A DNA stretch of 64,000 bases from CAVUPF01 sp963803755 (GCA_963803755.1 CAWDNP010000005.1:1-64000), one strand, 5' to 3'. Positions 19,427 through 29,918 are shown, counted from the first letter of the stretch. The notes: generated by a model not told the origin, from the letters alone. A program made the numbers and translations.

Positions 19427-20928
19427 GCGCGCGGGCTGGGATCGTCTATCTGGTCGGAGCCGGCCCCGGCGACCCCGGGCTGATGACGGCGCGATCGCTG
19501 GCCTTGATCGCCTCCGCCGACGTGATCTTCTATGACCGGCTGATCCCCCCAGGAGCGCTGGACGGCACCCGCGATGACGCCGAGCTCGTCTACGTCGGCA
19601 AGCGGACCGGAGCTCCCTCGGTCCCACAGGAGGAGATCGGTGAACGGCTGATCGAAGCGGCGCGGGCCGGGCGCAGCGTCGTCCGCCTCAAGGGCGGCGA
19701 CCCGTTCGTCTTCGGCCGCGGTGGTGAGGAGGGAGAGATGCTGCGCTCCGCCGGGATCGAGTTCGAGGTCGTGCCCGGGGTGACAGCCGGGGTCGCCGCG
19801 ACCGCCTACGCCGGCATCCCGGTGACCCATCGTGACGATGCCTCCGCGGTTGCCTTCCTCACCGGCCACGAGGACCCCGAGAAGGACGAAACGGCGCTCG
19901 ACTGGCCGGCGCTGGCGGCCTTCCCCGGCACCCTCGTCTTCTACATGGGCATCAAGCGGCTGGCTGAGAACGCGGCGGCGCTGATCGGTGCCGGGCGCGA
20001 TCCGAGCGAGCCCGCAGCCGCGGTCGAGCGCGGCACCATGGAGGGACAGCGGACGGTGACTGCCACCCTCGGGACGATCGCCGCCGCGGTGGAGCGGGAG
20101 GGCATCGCAGCACCGGCGCTGATCGTCGTCGGGCCGGTGGTGAAGCGGCGCGAAGACCTCGCCTGGCTGGAGCGGCGCCCGCTGCACGGTCGTCGAGTCG
20201 TGGTCACCCGCGCTCGCGCCCAGGCCAGCGACCTCGCCTCCTCCCTGCGCAACCTCGGGGCCGAGGCGATCGAGCTGCCGGCGATCCGGATTGAGCCCTG
20301 CATCGACTCGGCCGAGGTGCGACGTGCAGCCGAAGAGATCAGCGAGTACTCGCTGATCTGCCTGACCAGCCCCAACGGCGCTCGCCTGCTGTTCGATGCG
20401 CTCAATACCGCTGGATTTGACGCGCGGGCGCTGGAGGGGGCGACCGTCGCCGCGATAGGGCCCGGCACCGCCCACGCCCTCGCCCGACGCGGCATCCTCG
20501 CCGACATCGTCCCGGAGCGCTTTGTCGCCGAGGCGCTGGTCGAGGCTCTGTCCGGAGTCGAGGTCGAGGGCCGGCGCGTGCTCGTCGCTCGGGCCACCGA
20601 TGCCCGCGACGTCATCCCCGAGCAGCTGCGCGACCGCGGCGCCGAGGTCGACGTCGTCGCTCTCTATGAGACAGCGCAGGAGGAGCCCGACGCCGAGGCC
20701 GTCGAGGCGGCCCAGGACGCCGACTACGTCACCTTTACCTCCTCCTCGACCGTCCGCAACCTGACCGCGGCCCTCGGCGACCGCTTCCCCGCCGCTGCCC
20801 GTGTCGTCTCGATCGGCCCCGTCACCAGTGCGGCCGCCCGCGATGCGGGCCTTAAGGTCCACGCAGAAGCCGAGCGCCACGACGTCGACGGCCTCATCGC
20901 CGCCATCCTTAAGGACGCAAGTCGATGA
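19423..20928 (+). CDS. cobA-hemD: Uroporphyrinogen-III C-methyltransferase / uroporphyrinogen-III synthase fusion
   Basis: A 501-residue fusion of two consecutive tetrapyrrole steps. Residues about 1-245 are the SAM-dependent methyltransferase (CobA/SUMT) with VYLVGAGPGDPGLMTARSLA, VRLKGGDPFVFGRGGEE and VVPGVTAGVAATAYAGIPVTH. Residues about 255-501 are HemD, which cyclises hydroxymethylbilane, with GRRVVVTRARAQASDLAS, YSLICLTSPNGARLLFDAL, VLVARATDARDVIPEQLR and YVTFTSSSTVRNLTAAL. The product stands at the branch between heme and siroheme/cobalamin. Fusions of this kind are known in actinobacteria. ATG at 19423 overlaps the hemC stop (ATGA) and its stop overlaps birA the same way. Confidence 0.96.
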   Translation: MSARAGIVYLVGAGPGDPGLMTARSLALIASADVIFYDRLIPPGALDGTRDDAELVYVGKRTGAPSVPQEEIGERLIEAARAGRSVVRLKGGDPFVFGRGGEEGEMLRSAGIEFEVVPGVTAGVAATAYAGIPVTHRDDASAVAFLTGHEDPEKDETALDWPALAAFPGTLVFYMGIKRLAENAAALIGAGRDPSEPAAAVERGTMEGQRTVTATLGTIAAAVEREGIAAPALIVVGPVVKRREDLAWLERRPLHGRRVVVTRARAQASDLASSLRNLGAEAIELPAIRIEPCIDSAEVRRAAEEISEYSLICLTSPNGARLLFDALNTAGFDARALEGATVAAIGPGTAHALARRGILADIVPERFVAEALVEALSGVEVEGRRVLVARATDARDVIPEQLRDRGAEVDVVALYETAQEEPDAEAVEAAQDADYVTFTSSSTVRNLTAALGDRFPAAARVVSIGPVTSAAARDAGLKVHAEAERHDVDGLIAAILKDASR

Positions 20929-21632
20929 GCTTCGGCGCGCTGCACCGCCATTATCGGCGGACCGACTCGACCAACATGCGGGCCCGCATGCTCGCCGCCG
21001 GCGGGGCACCGCACGGGACCGTCGTCACCGCTGCCGAGCAGACCGCTGGGCGCGGGCGCCAGGGCCGCACCTGGACCGCGCCACCCGGCAAGGCCCTGCT
21101 CTACTCGGCGATCCTGCGCCCGCTCGGCGAATCGCCACTCTCGTTGCTCCCGCTCACCGCTGCGATCGCCGTCTGCGAGACGGCCGAGTCGCTGCGGTCC
21201 GGTGTCGAGTGTGGCCTCAAGTGGCCCAACGACGTCCTCCTCGACGGACGCAAGCTCGCAGGGGTATTAATCGAGACCCGGCCACAGGATGACTGGGCGG
21301 TGATCGGGGTCGGACTCAACCTGGCGATCGAGCCTGGGGATTTTCCCAGCGAGCTGCGAGAGACCGCCACTTCGCTTGACGGCGATGCTTCGCTTGAAGG
21401 GGCGCGCAGCTCCCTCGATGATCGGCTCGAATACTGGCTCGATGCCGCGCACGAGGACATCCTCGATGCCTGGCGCAAACGCGACGTCCTGCGTGACCGT
21501 GAAGTCGCCTGGAGCGAGGGTTCAGGAGTCGCCAACGGCGTCGATGACCGGGGCAGCCTCCTCGTCATCTCCCCCAGCGGTAAGCGCCTAGCCCTCAGCG
21601 CCGGCGAGGTCCACCTCACCGGCGGCTGCTGA
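20925..21632 (+). CDS. birA: Biotin-[acetyl-CoA-carboxylase] ligase
   Basis: Activates biotin to biotinyl-5'-AMP and transfers it to the biotin carboxyl carrier lysine. The 235-residue protein lacks the N-terminal DNA-binding domain of E. coli BirA, so it is a monofunctional ligase. Motifs: TDSTNMRAR, the adenylate loop EQTAGRGRQGRTWTAPP, KALLYSAILRP, and LKWPNDVLLDGRKLAGVLIE with the catalytic lysine, then a small C-terminal domain from about residue 190. It overlaps cobA-hemD by four bases (ATGA) and closes the operon. Its last 45 bases overlap the 3' end of the convergent helicase gene. Confidence 0.95.
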   Translation: MSFGALHRHYRRTDSTNMRARMLAAGGAPHGTVVTAAEQTAGRGRQGRTWTAPPGKALLYSAILRPLGESPLSLLPLTAAIAVCETAESLRSGVECGLKWPNDVLLDGRKLAGVLIETRPQDDWAVIGVGLNLAIEPGDFPSELRETATSLDGDASLEGARSSLDDRLEYWLDAAHEDILDAWRKRDVLRDREVAWSEGSGVANGVDDRGSLLVISPSGKRLALSAGEVHLTGGC

Positions 21633-24107
21633 ATCCTCCACCGCACCGCTCTCCTCTGCGGTGCGGTTCTCGACATCGGCCCCCACCTCGCCGTTGTCGG
21701 CGGCGCCGCGCTGGCGCTTGTTGGCGCGCTTTCGTCGCCGCTTGCCGCCCTTCGGGAAGTTCCGCAGCAGCTCCCGCGCGATTGCCGACGGTTTGCGGGC
21801 CATCCGCATCCGCGCCCCGCGCAGCACCTCCTCGCCCTCTGGGGTATGAGAGACCGCGGCGGCAAGCAGCGCCACGGCTAGGCGTCGGTCCTGTTTGCGC
21901 GCCGCGTGCACCAGCCGCCGCGCGTTGCGACCGTGCGCTCGCCCGGAGGAGTTGACCAGCAGCCCCAGCAGTCGCTTCGTCTCCGGCCAGCGCTGCACCG
22001 CGTACTCCTCGTGCAGTTCGCGGGTATAGGAGGCAAGCCGCCAGACCCACGCCTGTGCCTGGTCGCGGCGGCCGATCCGCTTGTCGAGCAGCGCCTGCAG
22101 CAGTGTCTTCGTCCCCGCCCGCTTATCGTCGCGGCTCCAGGTGCCGACGATGTCAATCGCGTCGTCGAAGGCGTCGGCGTCACTCAGGTCGGCGATCTCT
22201 CCCAGCGCTTTCAGCCGCAGCTGCGAGTTGCGGTTGCGCTGCACGCAGGTCAGCAGGAAGCGGCGGCGCAGCTCCTTGGTCTGGTCGTTCTGAAGCATCG
22301 CCCGCGCCCGCCGCCAGCCCTGGGGGTTGACCCGCGCCCCGGCCAGCGCCGCCCAGGCGTGCTGCTCGGGGTAGTCGAGGTTCTCGACCGCGATTCGCCA
22401 GATCTCCCGCTCCAGCACCTCCATCCGCTTCTGCTCGGAGTCAGATACGGGGACGATCCGCCGCTCCACCCGCACCTTGCGCCCGCGCCCTCGCCGCACC
22501 GGCCCGACCACGATCGCCCCGCCACGGTAGACGTCGCGGTCGAGCAGGCTGTGCAGGGTGACGATCGTCTCGTCGTGGGTGGTCGCCGGGTGGACGAAGT
22601 CGATCACCAGCCCCGCCTCCTTGCCCGGCGCCCGCCGCGTCACGCGGCCGACCCGCTGCTGGTAGACCCGCCGCGAGGCGGTCGGCGCCAGGTGCATGCA
22701 GATCGTCGCCCGCGGCGAGTTCCACCCCTCCGCCAGAAGCATCGCGTTGCAGAGCACGTCGACCTCACCGCGCTCGAAGGCGGCGAGGATCTCAGCCAAC
22801 TCACGCTTCGGCGTTTCCCCGGATACGGCCCGCGCCACGATCCCCGCGTCCTGGAAGGCCTTGGCGACGTTCTTCGCGTGCTGCACGCCAGCCGTGTAGA
22901 GGACGCCGGGGACTTTTCGGAAGCGCGACTTGTAAAGGTCGGCGATCGCCACGTTGAATGGCTCCTGGTCGAGCAGCGCGGCCAGCTCCTCCTGGTCGAA
23001 GTCCTGGTCGACCTCGCCTTTTCGCAGCGGCACCTTGGCGATCGTCCGCACCCCTGGCCCCGGCGGGATGCGCAGGCAGCGCAGCGGTGAGATCACGCCG
23101 CGCCGCGCCGCCTGGGCGAGATCGAAGCGCGAGGTCTGGGTCGGGAAGAGATCGGCGACGTGGCGGGCAATCAGCGCTCCGGTGGCGGTCATGCCGATGT
23201 AGACGGGGCCGGTCCAGGCGCGGATGCAGGCGCTGGTCTTCTCGCCCAGCGCGGTGTGGGCCTCGTCGCAGATCACGATCGAGTAGGCGTCGGAGACGCG
23301 CTTGTGGTTGCGGACGAACCACTGGTAGGTCTCGACCGTGACCGGCCCGTCGGGGTCGTCGCGCCCGTCCAGCAACGGTGGGCGCAGGCGCTCCTTGTAG
23401 CCGCGGTCAGAGATCTCGCCGATGAACTGATCGACCAGGTTGCGGCGGTGGGTGAGGATCAGCACGCCACCGGTGCGGGAGGCGTCGATGAAGCCGACGG
23501 CGGCGACCGTCTTACCGGCGCCGGTCGCATGCTCGAACCAAAAGCGCCGCTCGGCGCCGGGGTCCTCCGGCGCCTCCTCGATCGCCTCTTCCTCTTCGGC
23601 CTCGGGCTCCTCCCAGTCCTGAGGCTCCTCGTCGGGCGCCAGCTCCTCGTCCTCCAGCGGCTCATCGCCGTCCAATTCAGCCGCGGGGGTCGGCTCGGCC
23701 CCGTTGCCGGCCTCCGCCTCCGCGGCCGCCTCCCCGTTGCGCCGGTCGACGTCTGCCGCCGTCTGCTGCTCGGTCATCAGCTCGGCCAGCGTCCCCGAGA
23801 GAGCGTCGACCTGGTGGGGTGAGAGTTCGGCCCCGTCGCGCAGCTTCGGCGGCTCCTCGGCCAGAAACCGCTCCAGCCCCAGCAACAGCGAGAAGTCCTG
23901 CCTCCACTGGATCGAGGGCTCCTCCGCACCATCCGCCAGCTCCCTCAGCGCCGCATCAAGGGCACGCCGCCGCGCCGTCCCCGGCGCCAGCGCCTCGGGT
24001 CCCTCGCCGTCGAGCAGGAAGGGCTCGCGGGCGAACTCGGCCGCACGCTCGATATCGGCGCCTGAAGGAACTGCCGCCTGCGCGGCAACTTCGCTGGTCT
24101 TGGCCAT
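21588..24107 (-). CDS. Large superfamily 2 helicase/ATPase with acidic linker
   Basis: An 839-residue SF2 helicase. An N-terminal alpha-helical region (about 1-130) is followed by a strongly acidic linker (about 130-190, DEPLEDEELAPDEEPQDWEE and more), then the motor: Walker A FEHATGAGKTVAAVG, motif Ia VLILTHRRNLVDQF, DEAH box IVICDEAHTALG, motif III GMTATGALIARHVADLFP, and a second RecA domain with LYTAGVQHAKNVAKAF, LLAEGWNSPRATICMHLAP and motif VI QQRVGRVTRRAPG. A helical C-terminal half ends in a basic tail KGGKRRRKRANKRQR. The pattern is like type I restriction HsdR/UvrB-like DEAD helicases, but no nuclease or partner gene is present. ATG at 24107 begins the conserved start MAKTSEVAAQ. 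Confidence 0.85.
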   Translation of the reverse strand: MAKTSEVAAQAAVPSGADIERAAEFAREPFLLDGEGPEALAPGTARRRALDAALRELADGAEEPSIQWRQDFSLLLGLERFLAEEPPKLRDGAELSPHQVDALSGTLAELMTEQQTAADVDRRNGEAAAEAEAGNGAEPTPAAELDGDEPLEDEELAPDEEPQDWEEPEAEEEEAIEEAPEDPGAERRFWFEHATGAGKTVAAVGFIDASRTGGVLILTHRRNLVDQFIGEISDRGYKERLRPPLLDGRDDPDGPVTVETYQWFVRNHKRVSDAYSIVICDEAHTALGEKTSACIRAWTGPVYIGMTATGALIARHVADLFPTQTSRFDLAQAARRGVISPLRCLRIPPGPGVRTIAKVPLRKGEVDQDFDQEELAALLDQEPFNVAIADLYKSRFRKVPGVLYTAGVQHAKNVAKAFQDAGIVARAVSGETPKRELAEILAAFERGEVDVLCNAMLLAEGWNSPRATICMHLAPTASRRVYQQRVGRVTRRAPGKEAGLVIDFVHPATTHDETIVTLHSLLDRDVYRGGAIVVGPVRRGRGRKVRVERRIVPVSDSEQKRMEVLEREIWRIAVENLDYPEQHAWAALAGARVNPQGWRRARAMLQNDQTKELRRRFLLTCVQRNRNSQLRLKALGEIADLSDADAFDDAIDIVGTWSRDDKRAGTKTLLQALLDKRIGRRDQAQAWVWRLASYTRELHEEYAVQRWPETKRLLGLLVNSSGRAHGRNARRLVHAARKQDRRLAVALLAAAVSHTPEGEEVLRGARMRMARKPSAIARELLRNFPKGGKRRRKRANKRQRGAADNGEVGADVENRTAEESGAVEDSAAAGEVDLAGAEG

Positions 24108-24246
24108 CAAGGCTTCTGGGTCCGTCCCAGCCGGAACGCGAGACGTGCGGCCGGGACAAGTGGGTGAGGAGGCCGAGGTCCCTTCCCCCGGCGATCTCAG
24201 CGGCCCGCATCCGAGCGGACCGAACGGACGTATTGTAGCCAACGGA

Positions 24247-24829
24247 TTGAGGTTTTCGGGACGCAACCTGCCGATCGCCCTGCTTTGCGTCGCTGCTGCG
24301 GCGCTCGCCGTCGGGGGCTGTGGCAGCTCGGCGGCCGGTGGAGACTACGGCGGCCGGCACCCCGACTACGCGAGAGCGCTGGCCGACTCCCCCGCCCCCC
24401 TCGCCGCTCTGCATGCCCAGCATGACCGCCTCCTTCCGGGCGGCACCAGCACCTTTGAGAGGCGCATCGCCGAGCTGCGGGGCTACCCGGTGGTGGTGAA
24501 CGTCTGGGCTTCCTGGTGTTGGCCCTGTCGCGCCGAGTTCCCGGTCCTGCAGAGGCTCGCGGCGAAATACGGTAGGCGCGTCGCCTTCCTCGGCGTCGAC
24601 TCCGACGACTCAGAAGCCTCCGCCCACACCTTCCTCAAGGAGGCGCCCGTCCCCTACCCCAGCTACTCCGACCCCAACAAAGAAGATCGCCGGCGCGCTC
24701 CACGTCACCGTCGGCATCCCCGACACCGCCTTCTATGACCGCCGGGGCAAGCTCGTCTACCTCAAACAGGGCCCCTACGCGCATCCGTCAGACCTCAAAG
24801 CGGACCTCAAACACTATGCGCTCGGCTGA
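24247..24829 (+). CDS. TlpA/ResA-type thioredoxin lipoprotein, frameshifted
   Basis: Exported thioredoxin-fold protein, likely a thiol-disulfide oxidoreductase outside the membrane. The TTG at 24247 starts a signal sequence RNLPIALLCVAAAALAVGGCGSS with a lipobox-like GGC. The domain shows PVVVNVWASWCWPCRAEFPVL with CWPC as active site and RVAFLGVDSDDSEASAHTFL. One extra A near 24680 (aac-a-aag-aag) shifts the frame, after which IAGALHVTVGIPDTAFYD and GKLVYLKQGPYAHPSDL complete the fold, including the cis-proline region GIPDT. A role in reducing apocytochrome c would suit the nearby ccm genes, but that is inference. Confidence 0.88.
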
Positions 24830-24861
24830 GCCGGATCGCCCAGCGAGGATAATGGGGAGCG

Positions 24862-25323
24862 GTGAGCGTCGCAGTCGTACTCCTCCTCGCCCTCGCCCTC
24901 GCCCTCCTCATAGGCGAGGCACACCTGCCGAGCGGCGTCCTTGGCGCGCTCGGGATAGCCGCCTTCATCGTCGCCGGGATCCTCTACCGCGAAGAAGGCC
25001 ACGACGTCCCCATCGCAGTGATCGTCGCAGTCCCCTTGGTGCTCGGCGCCTTCGTATGGTTTGCCTCGCACAAGGTGCTCGCCTCCTACCACAGCCAGCC
25101 GGTACGCACCGGGTATGAGGAGCTGAAGGGCGCCAGCGCCGAGGTCCGCTCCCCTATCGACCCCGAGGGCCAGGTGTTCGTCCAGGGGTCGATCTGGGGG
25201 GCTCGCCTCGCCGAGGGCGTACCGCCGGTTCGCGTGGGGGATAGAGTCTCGATCGAGTCGGTCGACGGGTTGACCCTGATCGTCCGGCCACCAGCCGCAA
25301 CCGAGGAAGGAGCGCATAAATAG
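24862..25323 (+). CDS. NfeD-family membrane protein
   Basis: A 153-residue protein with three hydrophobic helices (VVLLLALALALLIGEAHLPS, LGALGIAAFIVAGILY, IAVIVAVPLVLGAFVWFAS) and a C-terminal OB-fold beta-barrel (about 85-150, EVRSPIDPEGQVFVQGSIW ... VGDRVSIESVDGLTLIVRP). NfeD proteins partner with SPFH/stomatin proteins and associated proteases in membrane microdomains. This is the short form without the serine-protease domain. The start is GTG at 24862. The slipin gene begins directly after its stop codon, the standard pairing. Confidence 0.9.
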   Translation: MSVAVVLLLALALALLIGEAHLPSGVLGALGIAAFIVAGILYREEGHDVPIAVIVAVPLVLGAFVWFASHKVLASYHSQPVRTGYEELKGASAEVRSPIDPEGQVFVQGSIWGARLAEGVPPVRVGDRVSIESVDGLTLIVRPPAATEEGAHK

Positions 25324-26158
25324 ATGGGGGCAGCGATCGCGGTAGCGATCTTCCTGGCGGTTCTCGCCCTCTTCTTGGTCGGCACCGCCGTGCGGGTGCT
25401 GCGCGAGTACGAGCGCGGCGTGATCTTCCGCCTCGGCCGGCTGATCGCCCAGAAGGGACCGGGGCTAATCCTGCTGATCCCGTTGATCGACCGCATGGTC
25501 AATGTCGACCTGCGCACCGTCACCCTCAACATCCCGCCGCAGGAGGTGATCACCCGCGACAACGTCCCTGCCAGTGTCAACGCCGTTGCCTACTTCCGCG
25601 TGATCGACCCCAGAAAAGCGATCGTCGAGGTCGAAAACTATCTGATGGCCACTTCGCAGATCTCCCAGACGGCGCTGCGCTCGGTGCTCGGCAAGGCGGA
25701 GTTCGACCAGTTGCTCTCCGAGCGCGAGCGCCTAAACGAAGAGCTGCAGAAGATCATCGACGAGTCGACCGAGCCCTGGGGCGTCAAGGTCACCGCGATC
25801 GAGATCAAGGACGTCGAGATCCCCGAGCAGATGCAGCGGGCAATCGCCCGCCAGGCTGAGGCAGAGCGCGAGCGCCGCGCCAAGATCATCAACTCCGAGG
25901 GCGAGTTCCAGGCGGCGCAGAAGCTCACCGACGCCGCCGACATCATCAGCACCAACCCGGCTTCGCTGCCAGCTGCGCTACCTGCAGACGCTGCTGGAAA
26001 TCGGCAGCAACCAGAACACCACCGTCGTCTTCCCGCTGCCGCTGGACATGCTTGAGCCGTTCCTCGGCGGCGGCCAGCACAAACCCCCGAACCGACCGAC
26101 CGCCCCGCAGCCCCCGCCCGACGCCGAGGGCAACGACCTTCCTCCCTCCCGCTCCTGA
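25324..26158 (+). CDS. Slipin (stomatin/SPFH-band 7 protein), frameshifted near C terminus
   Basis: Membrane-scaffold protein of the slipin group. An N-terminal helix (GAAIAVAIFLAVLALFLVGT) is followed by the SPFH domain: VLREYERGVIFRLGRLIAQKG, LIDRMVNVDLRTVTLNIPP, VITRDNVPASVNAVAYFRV and the helical stretch RAIARQAEAERERRAKIINSE. One extra C near 25970 (ctg-c-cag-ctg) breaks the frame; beyond it LRYLQTLLEIGSNQNTTVVF and PLDMLEPFLGG restore the conserved C-terminal segment, ending with a proline-rich tail at 26158. ATG at 25324 follows the nfeD stop with no gap. The stop overlaps the apparent galT start. Confidence 0.9.
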
Positions 26159-27213
26159 GCGCGCCAGAGATACGCATCGACCAGCTGAGCGGGCTGAGGA
26201 CGATCCTCGCGCCCGGGCGGGCCAAGCGGCCGGAGGGCTTCGAGCCCGCCGCGAAGGGGCCGAGGGGGCCGGCGGAGTGCCCGTTCTGCGAGGGGCACGA
26301 GGCGCGGACCCCGCCCGAGCTCTACGCGGTGCGCCCCGGCGGCGGCGCGCCCGACACGCCGGGCTGGAGCGCTCGCGTCGTCCCCAACCTATACCCGGCG
26401 CTGGCTGCTGCCGAGGGCGGCGAGAACCCGGCCGAGGGCGCTGCTGCTGAGGCCGGTTCGTTCGCCAGCGCCGGCGACCCGCTGCTGGCCTCGCGCCGCG
26501 CTGGCGAACCCGATCTTTTCTCCTCTCGCCCGGCTCTCGGCGCCCACGAGGTGATCGTCAATGCCCCCGAGCACCTCACTGCGATGGCTGAGCTGAGTGA
26601 GGAGCGCTTCGCCGGCGCGATGGCCGTCTGGCGCGAGCGGATGCGGGCCCACGCCAGCGCCCCCTACGTCCAGCTGATCGTCAACGAGGGTGGCGGGGCG
26701 GGCGCCTCGCTCGAGCACACCCACGCCCAGCTCTACGCGCTGCCCTTTGTGCCGGCCGCCGTGGCGCGGGAGCGGGAGCGGTTCGGCGCCTACCGTGAGC
26801 GCTCCGGGGGCGGGGGGCTGCTCAGCGACATCTTGGTCGAGGAGGTACGCCGCCGCAAGCGCCTCGTCGCGATCGACGAGGAGGCGGCGCTGATCTGCCC
26901 CTGGGCCTCGCGCTCGCCCTTCGAGCTGCGGGTAGTGCCCCGGCGCGAGACGGCGAGCTTCGCCGAGGACGAGGCTGGCGCCGCGCTGATCCGCACCGCG
27001 CTGCGCGGGCTGGCCGAGTGCTTCGGCTGCCCGCCGGAGCTGAACCTCTGGGTCCGCACCGCCCCCCGCGGCGTCGAGCACTTCCACTGGCACGTCGACA
27101 TCGCCCCCCGGCTCACCGTCAAGGCCGGATTCGAGCTGGGCACAGGTATCGACATCAACGTCTACCCACCCGAGCGAGCCGCCGCCGACCTGCGCGAAGC
27201 GCTCGGCAACTGA
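26155..27213 (+). CDS. galT: Galactose-1-phosphate uridylyltransferase
   Basis: Leloir-pathway enzyme exchanging UMP between UDP-glucose and galactose-1-phosphate. The N-terminal zinc-site motif is AECPFCEGHEARTPPELYAV; the covalent-UMP histidine lies in the HxHxQ motif LEHTHAQLYALP (about residue 187), and a second metal site in GVEHFHWHVDIAPR. The protein clearly begins PEIRIDQLSGLRTI, but no ATG, GTG or TTG is in frame ahead of it back to the TGA at 26053. The best candidate is CTG at 26155, which would overlap the slipin stop as CTGA; a miscalled ATGA is equally likely. A GTG at 26329 would remove the zinc motif. Confidence 0.88.
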   Translation: MSAPEIRIDQLSGLRTILAPGRAKRPEGFEPAAKGPRGPAECPFCEGHEARTPPELYAVRPGGGAPDTPGWSARVVPNLYPALAAAEGGENPAEGAAAEAGSFASAGDPLLASRRAGEPDLFSSRPALGAHEVIVNAPEHLTAMAELSEERFAGAMAVWRERMRAHASAPYVQLIVNEGGGAGASLEHTHAQLYALPFVPAAVARERERFGAYRERSGGGGLLSDILVEEVRRRKRLVAIDEEAALICPWASRSPFELRVVPRRETASFAEDEAGAALIRTALRGLAECFGCPPELNLWVRTAPRGVEHFHWHVDIAPRLTVKAGFELGTGIDINVYPPERAAADLREALGN

Positions 27214-27278
27214 GCCATGCCTGAGGTTGTGCACAACGTGCATCTAAAACTCCGGCACACCCCCTGTAGGGTGCTCCG

Positions 27279-27986
<708 letters not shown>

Positions 27987-28210
27987 TCGAGGTATTCGGC
28001 TCGACTCTTCCCTCGATCATCACCCGCTTCCACAATGAACTGGAGGCGGCGGGCGTGACTGCATCCACCGCGTGCAGGCGCTGCAGGCACTACGCGGTCC
28101 TGCGCTGGGCAGGCTGTGGCGGCACCCAACGGCACCGCAACTCGAAACGCCGGGTAGGCTTGCTTCTTGAGCCGGGCCGAGTGGGATCGGCGAACCAAGA
28201 GGAGGATCCG

Positions 28211-29799
28211 ATGTATGACTATGTGATCGTCGGAGCGGGCTCGGCCGGATGCGTTCTTGCCGCGCGGCTTTCCGAAGACCCCGAGGTCACCGTGCTGCTT
28301 CTCGAGGCGGGTCCCCCGGACGTCAACGAGAACATCCACGTTCCCCTCGGCTATCTGAAGCTCGCCCGCACCGAGGTCGACTGGAACTACACCTCGGCGC
28401 CGGAGCCGCACTGCGGCGGCCGGCGGATCTCCCTGCCCCGCGGCAAGGTGCTCGGCGGCTCCTCCTCGATCAACGCGATGATCTACATCCGCGGCAACCG
28501 TCGCGACTATGACGACTGGGGCATTCCCGGTTGGGCCTGGGACGATCTCTTTCCCTATTTTCTCAAGGCCGAGGACAACGAGCGCGGCGCCTCGGAGTGG
28601 CACGCGGTCGGCGGACCGCTGCCGGTATCAGATCAGCGTTCGGGCAACGCCATCACCCCCGCCTTCGCCGATGCCGGAGCTGAGGCCGGGCTGGCTCGAA
28701 ACGAGGACTTCAATGGAGCTGAGCAGGACGGCGTCGGCATGTACCAGGTGACCCAACGGGGTGGGATGCGCGCCAGCGCCGCCGTCGCCTACCTGCACCC
28801 TGCGGCGGAGCGTCCGAACCTGACCGTAATGCCCTATATGCACGTCAACCGGGTGCTCTTTAACGGCAACCGCGCGATCGGGGTCGAGGCCACCCAGCTC
28901 GGCAAGGCGCAGGAGCTGCGCGCCGAGCGCGAGGTGATCCTCTGCGGCGGCACCTACAACTCGCCGCAACTGCTGATGCTGTCCGGCATCGGTCCGGCCG
29001 AGCACTTGACTATGCGAGAAGTCGAGGTGCTGCTCGATCAGCCCGCGGTGGGCGAGAACCTCAGCGACCACCCAGCTACCTACGGCGTCTGGACGACCCC
29101 CGAGCCACAGAGCCTGCTGGCGGCGCTGGAGCCGGCGGCGCTGGAGGAGTTCACCGCCTCCCAGACCGGGCCGTTCGCCTCCAATCTCGCCGAGTCGGGG
29201 GGCTTTGCTCGGGTGGAGCCCGGAGCAACGGCGCCCGATGTCCAGTTCCACGTAGCGCCAATCCACATCGTCGAAGAGGGCCTCGGCGATCCGCAGGCCC
29301 ATGGAGTGTGGGTTTCCCCCTGCCTGCTCACGCCAAAGAGCCGCGGCTCGGTCCGGCTCGCCTCCAGCGACCCTACCGCGCAAGCCGATTGTCCGCAACG
29401 CGTTCTACGGCGCGGAGGCGGACATGCCCCGGATGCTCGATGCGTTGCGACTGATGGAGGAGATCTGCGCCCAGCCGGCGTTCCGACCTTACTGCGCCGA
29501 GCGCTTCACGGCACCGGCGGGCGACTCAGAGGACGACCTGCGAGCACACGCCGCTCGCTACGACCTATGAGGTCTACCACCCGGCGGGCACCTGTGCGAT
29601 CGGCTCGGTGGTCGACGCCGACCTGCGTGTACTCGGCCTCAACGGGCTCCGTGTCATCGATGCCTCGGTGATGCCGACCGTCCCCCGAGGCAACACCAAC
29701 GCGCCGGCGATCGCGATCGCCGAGCGCGCTGCCGACCTGATCAAGGACGCGACCCCGCTGCGAGCCCCTGCCGCCGCTCAGTTGGCGGCCGGCGGGTAA
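28211..29799 (+). CDS. GMC-family FAD-dependent oxidoreductase (choline dehydrogenase-like), two frameshifts
   Basis: Flavoprotein oxidising an alcohol. It begins YDYVIVGAGSAGCVLAARLSE (FAD dinucleotide-binding fold), then LPRGKVLGGSSSINAMIYIRG (GMC signature 1) and GGTYNSPQLLMLSGIGPAEHL (signature 2). An extra C near 29381 and an extra T near 29559 shift the frame; the restored sequence gives KPIVRNAFYGAEADMPRML and the C-terminal YEVYHPAGTCAIG with the catalytic His, and NAPAIAIAERAADLI. ATG at 28211 is preceded by ggagg at 28201-28205. The sequence pattern is that of choline/alcohol dehydrogenases; the substrate is unknown. It is isolated between the tRNA and pyrF. Confidence 0.9.
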
Positions 29800-29918
29800 C
29801 CGCCTCAGTTTGACGCTGCGGGGGACAAGAGGCCTGCTTTCCTCGCTGCAATCGAGCGGTGGTCGAGCCGACAATCGAGAGGTCACAGCCAGCGACCTCC
29901 AAGATGTAGGGCTCGTTC

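Noticed and set aside
19087..21009. 640-codon minus-strand frame
   Set aside because: Antisense to hemC, cobA-hemD and birA, all of which have complete motifs.
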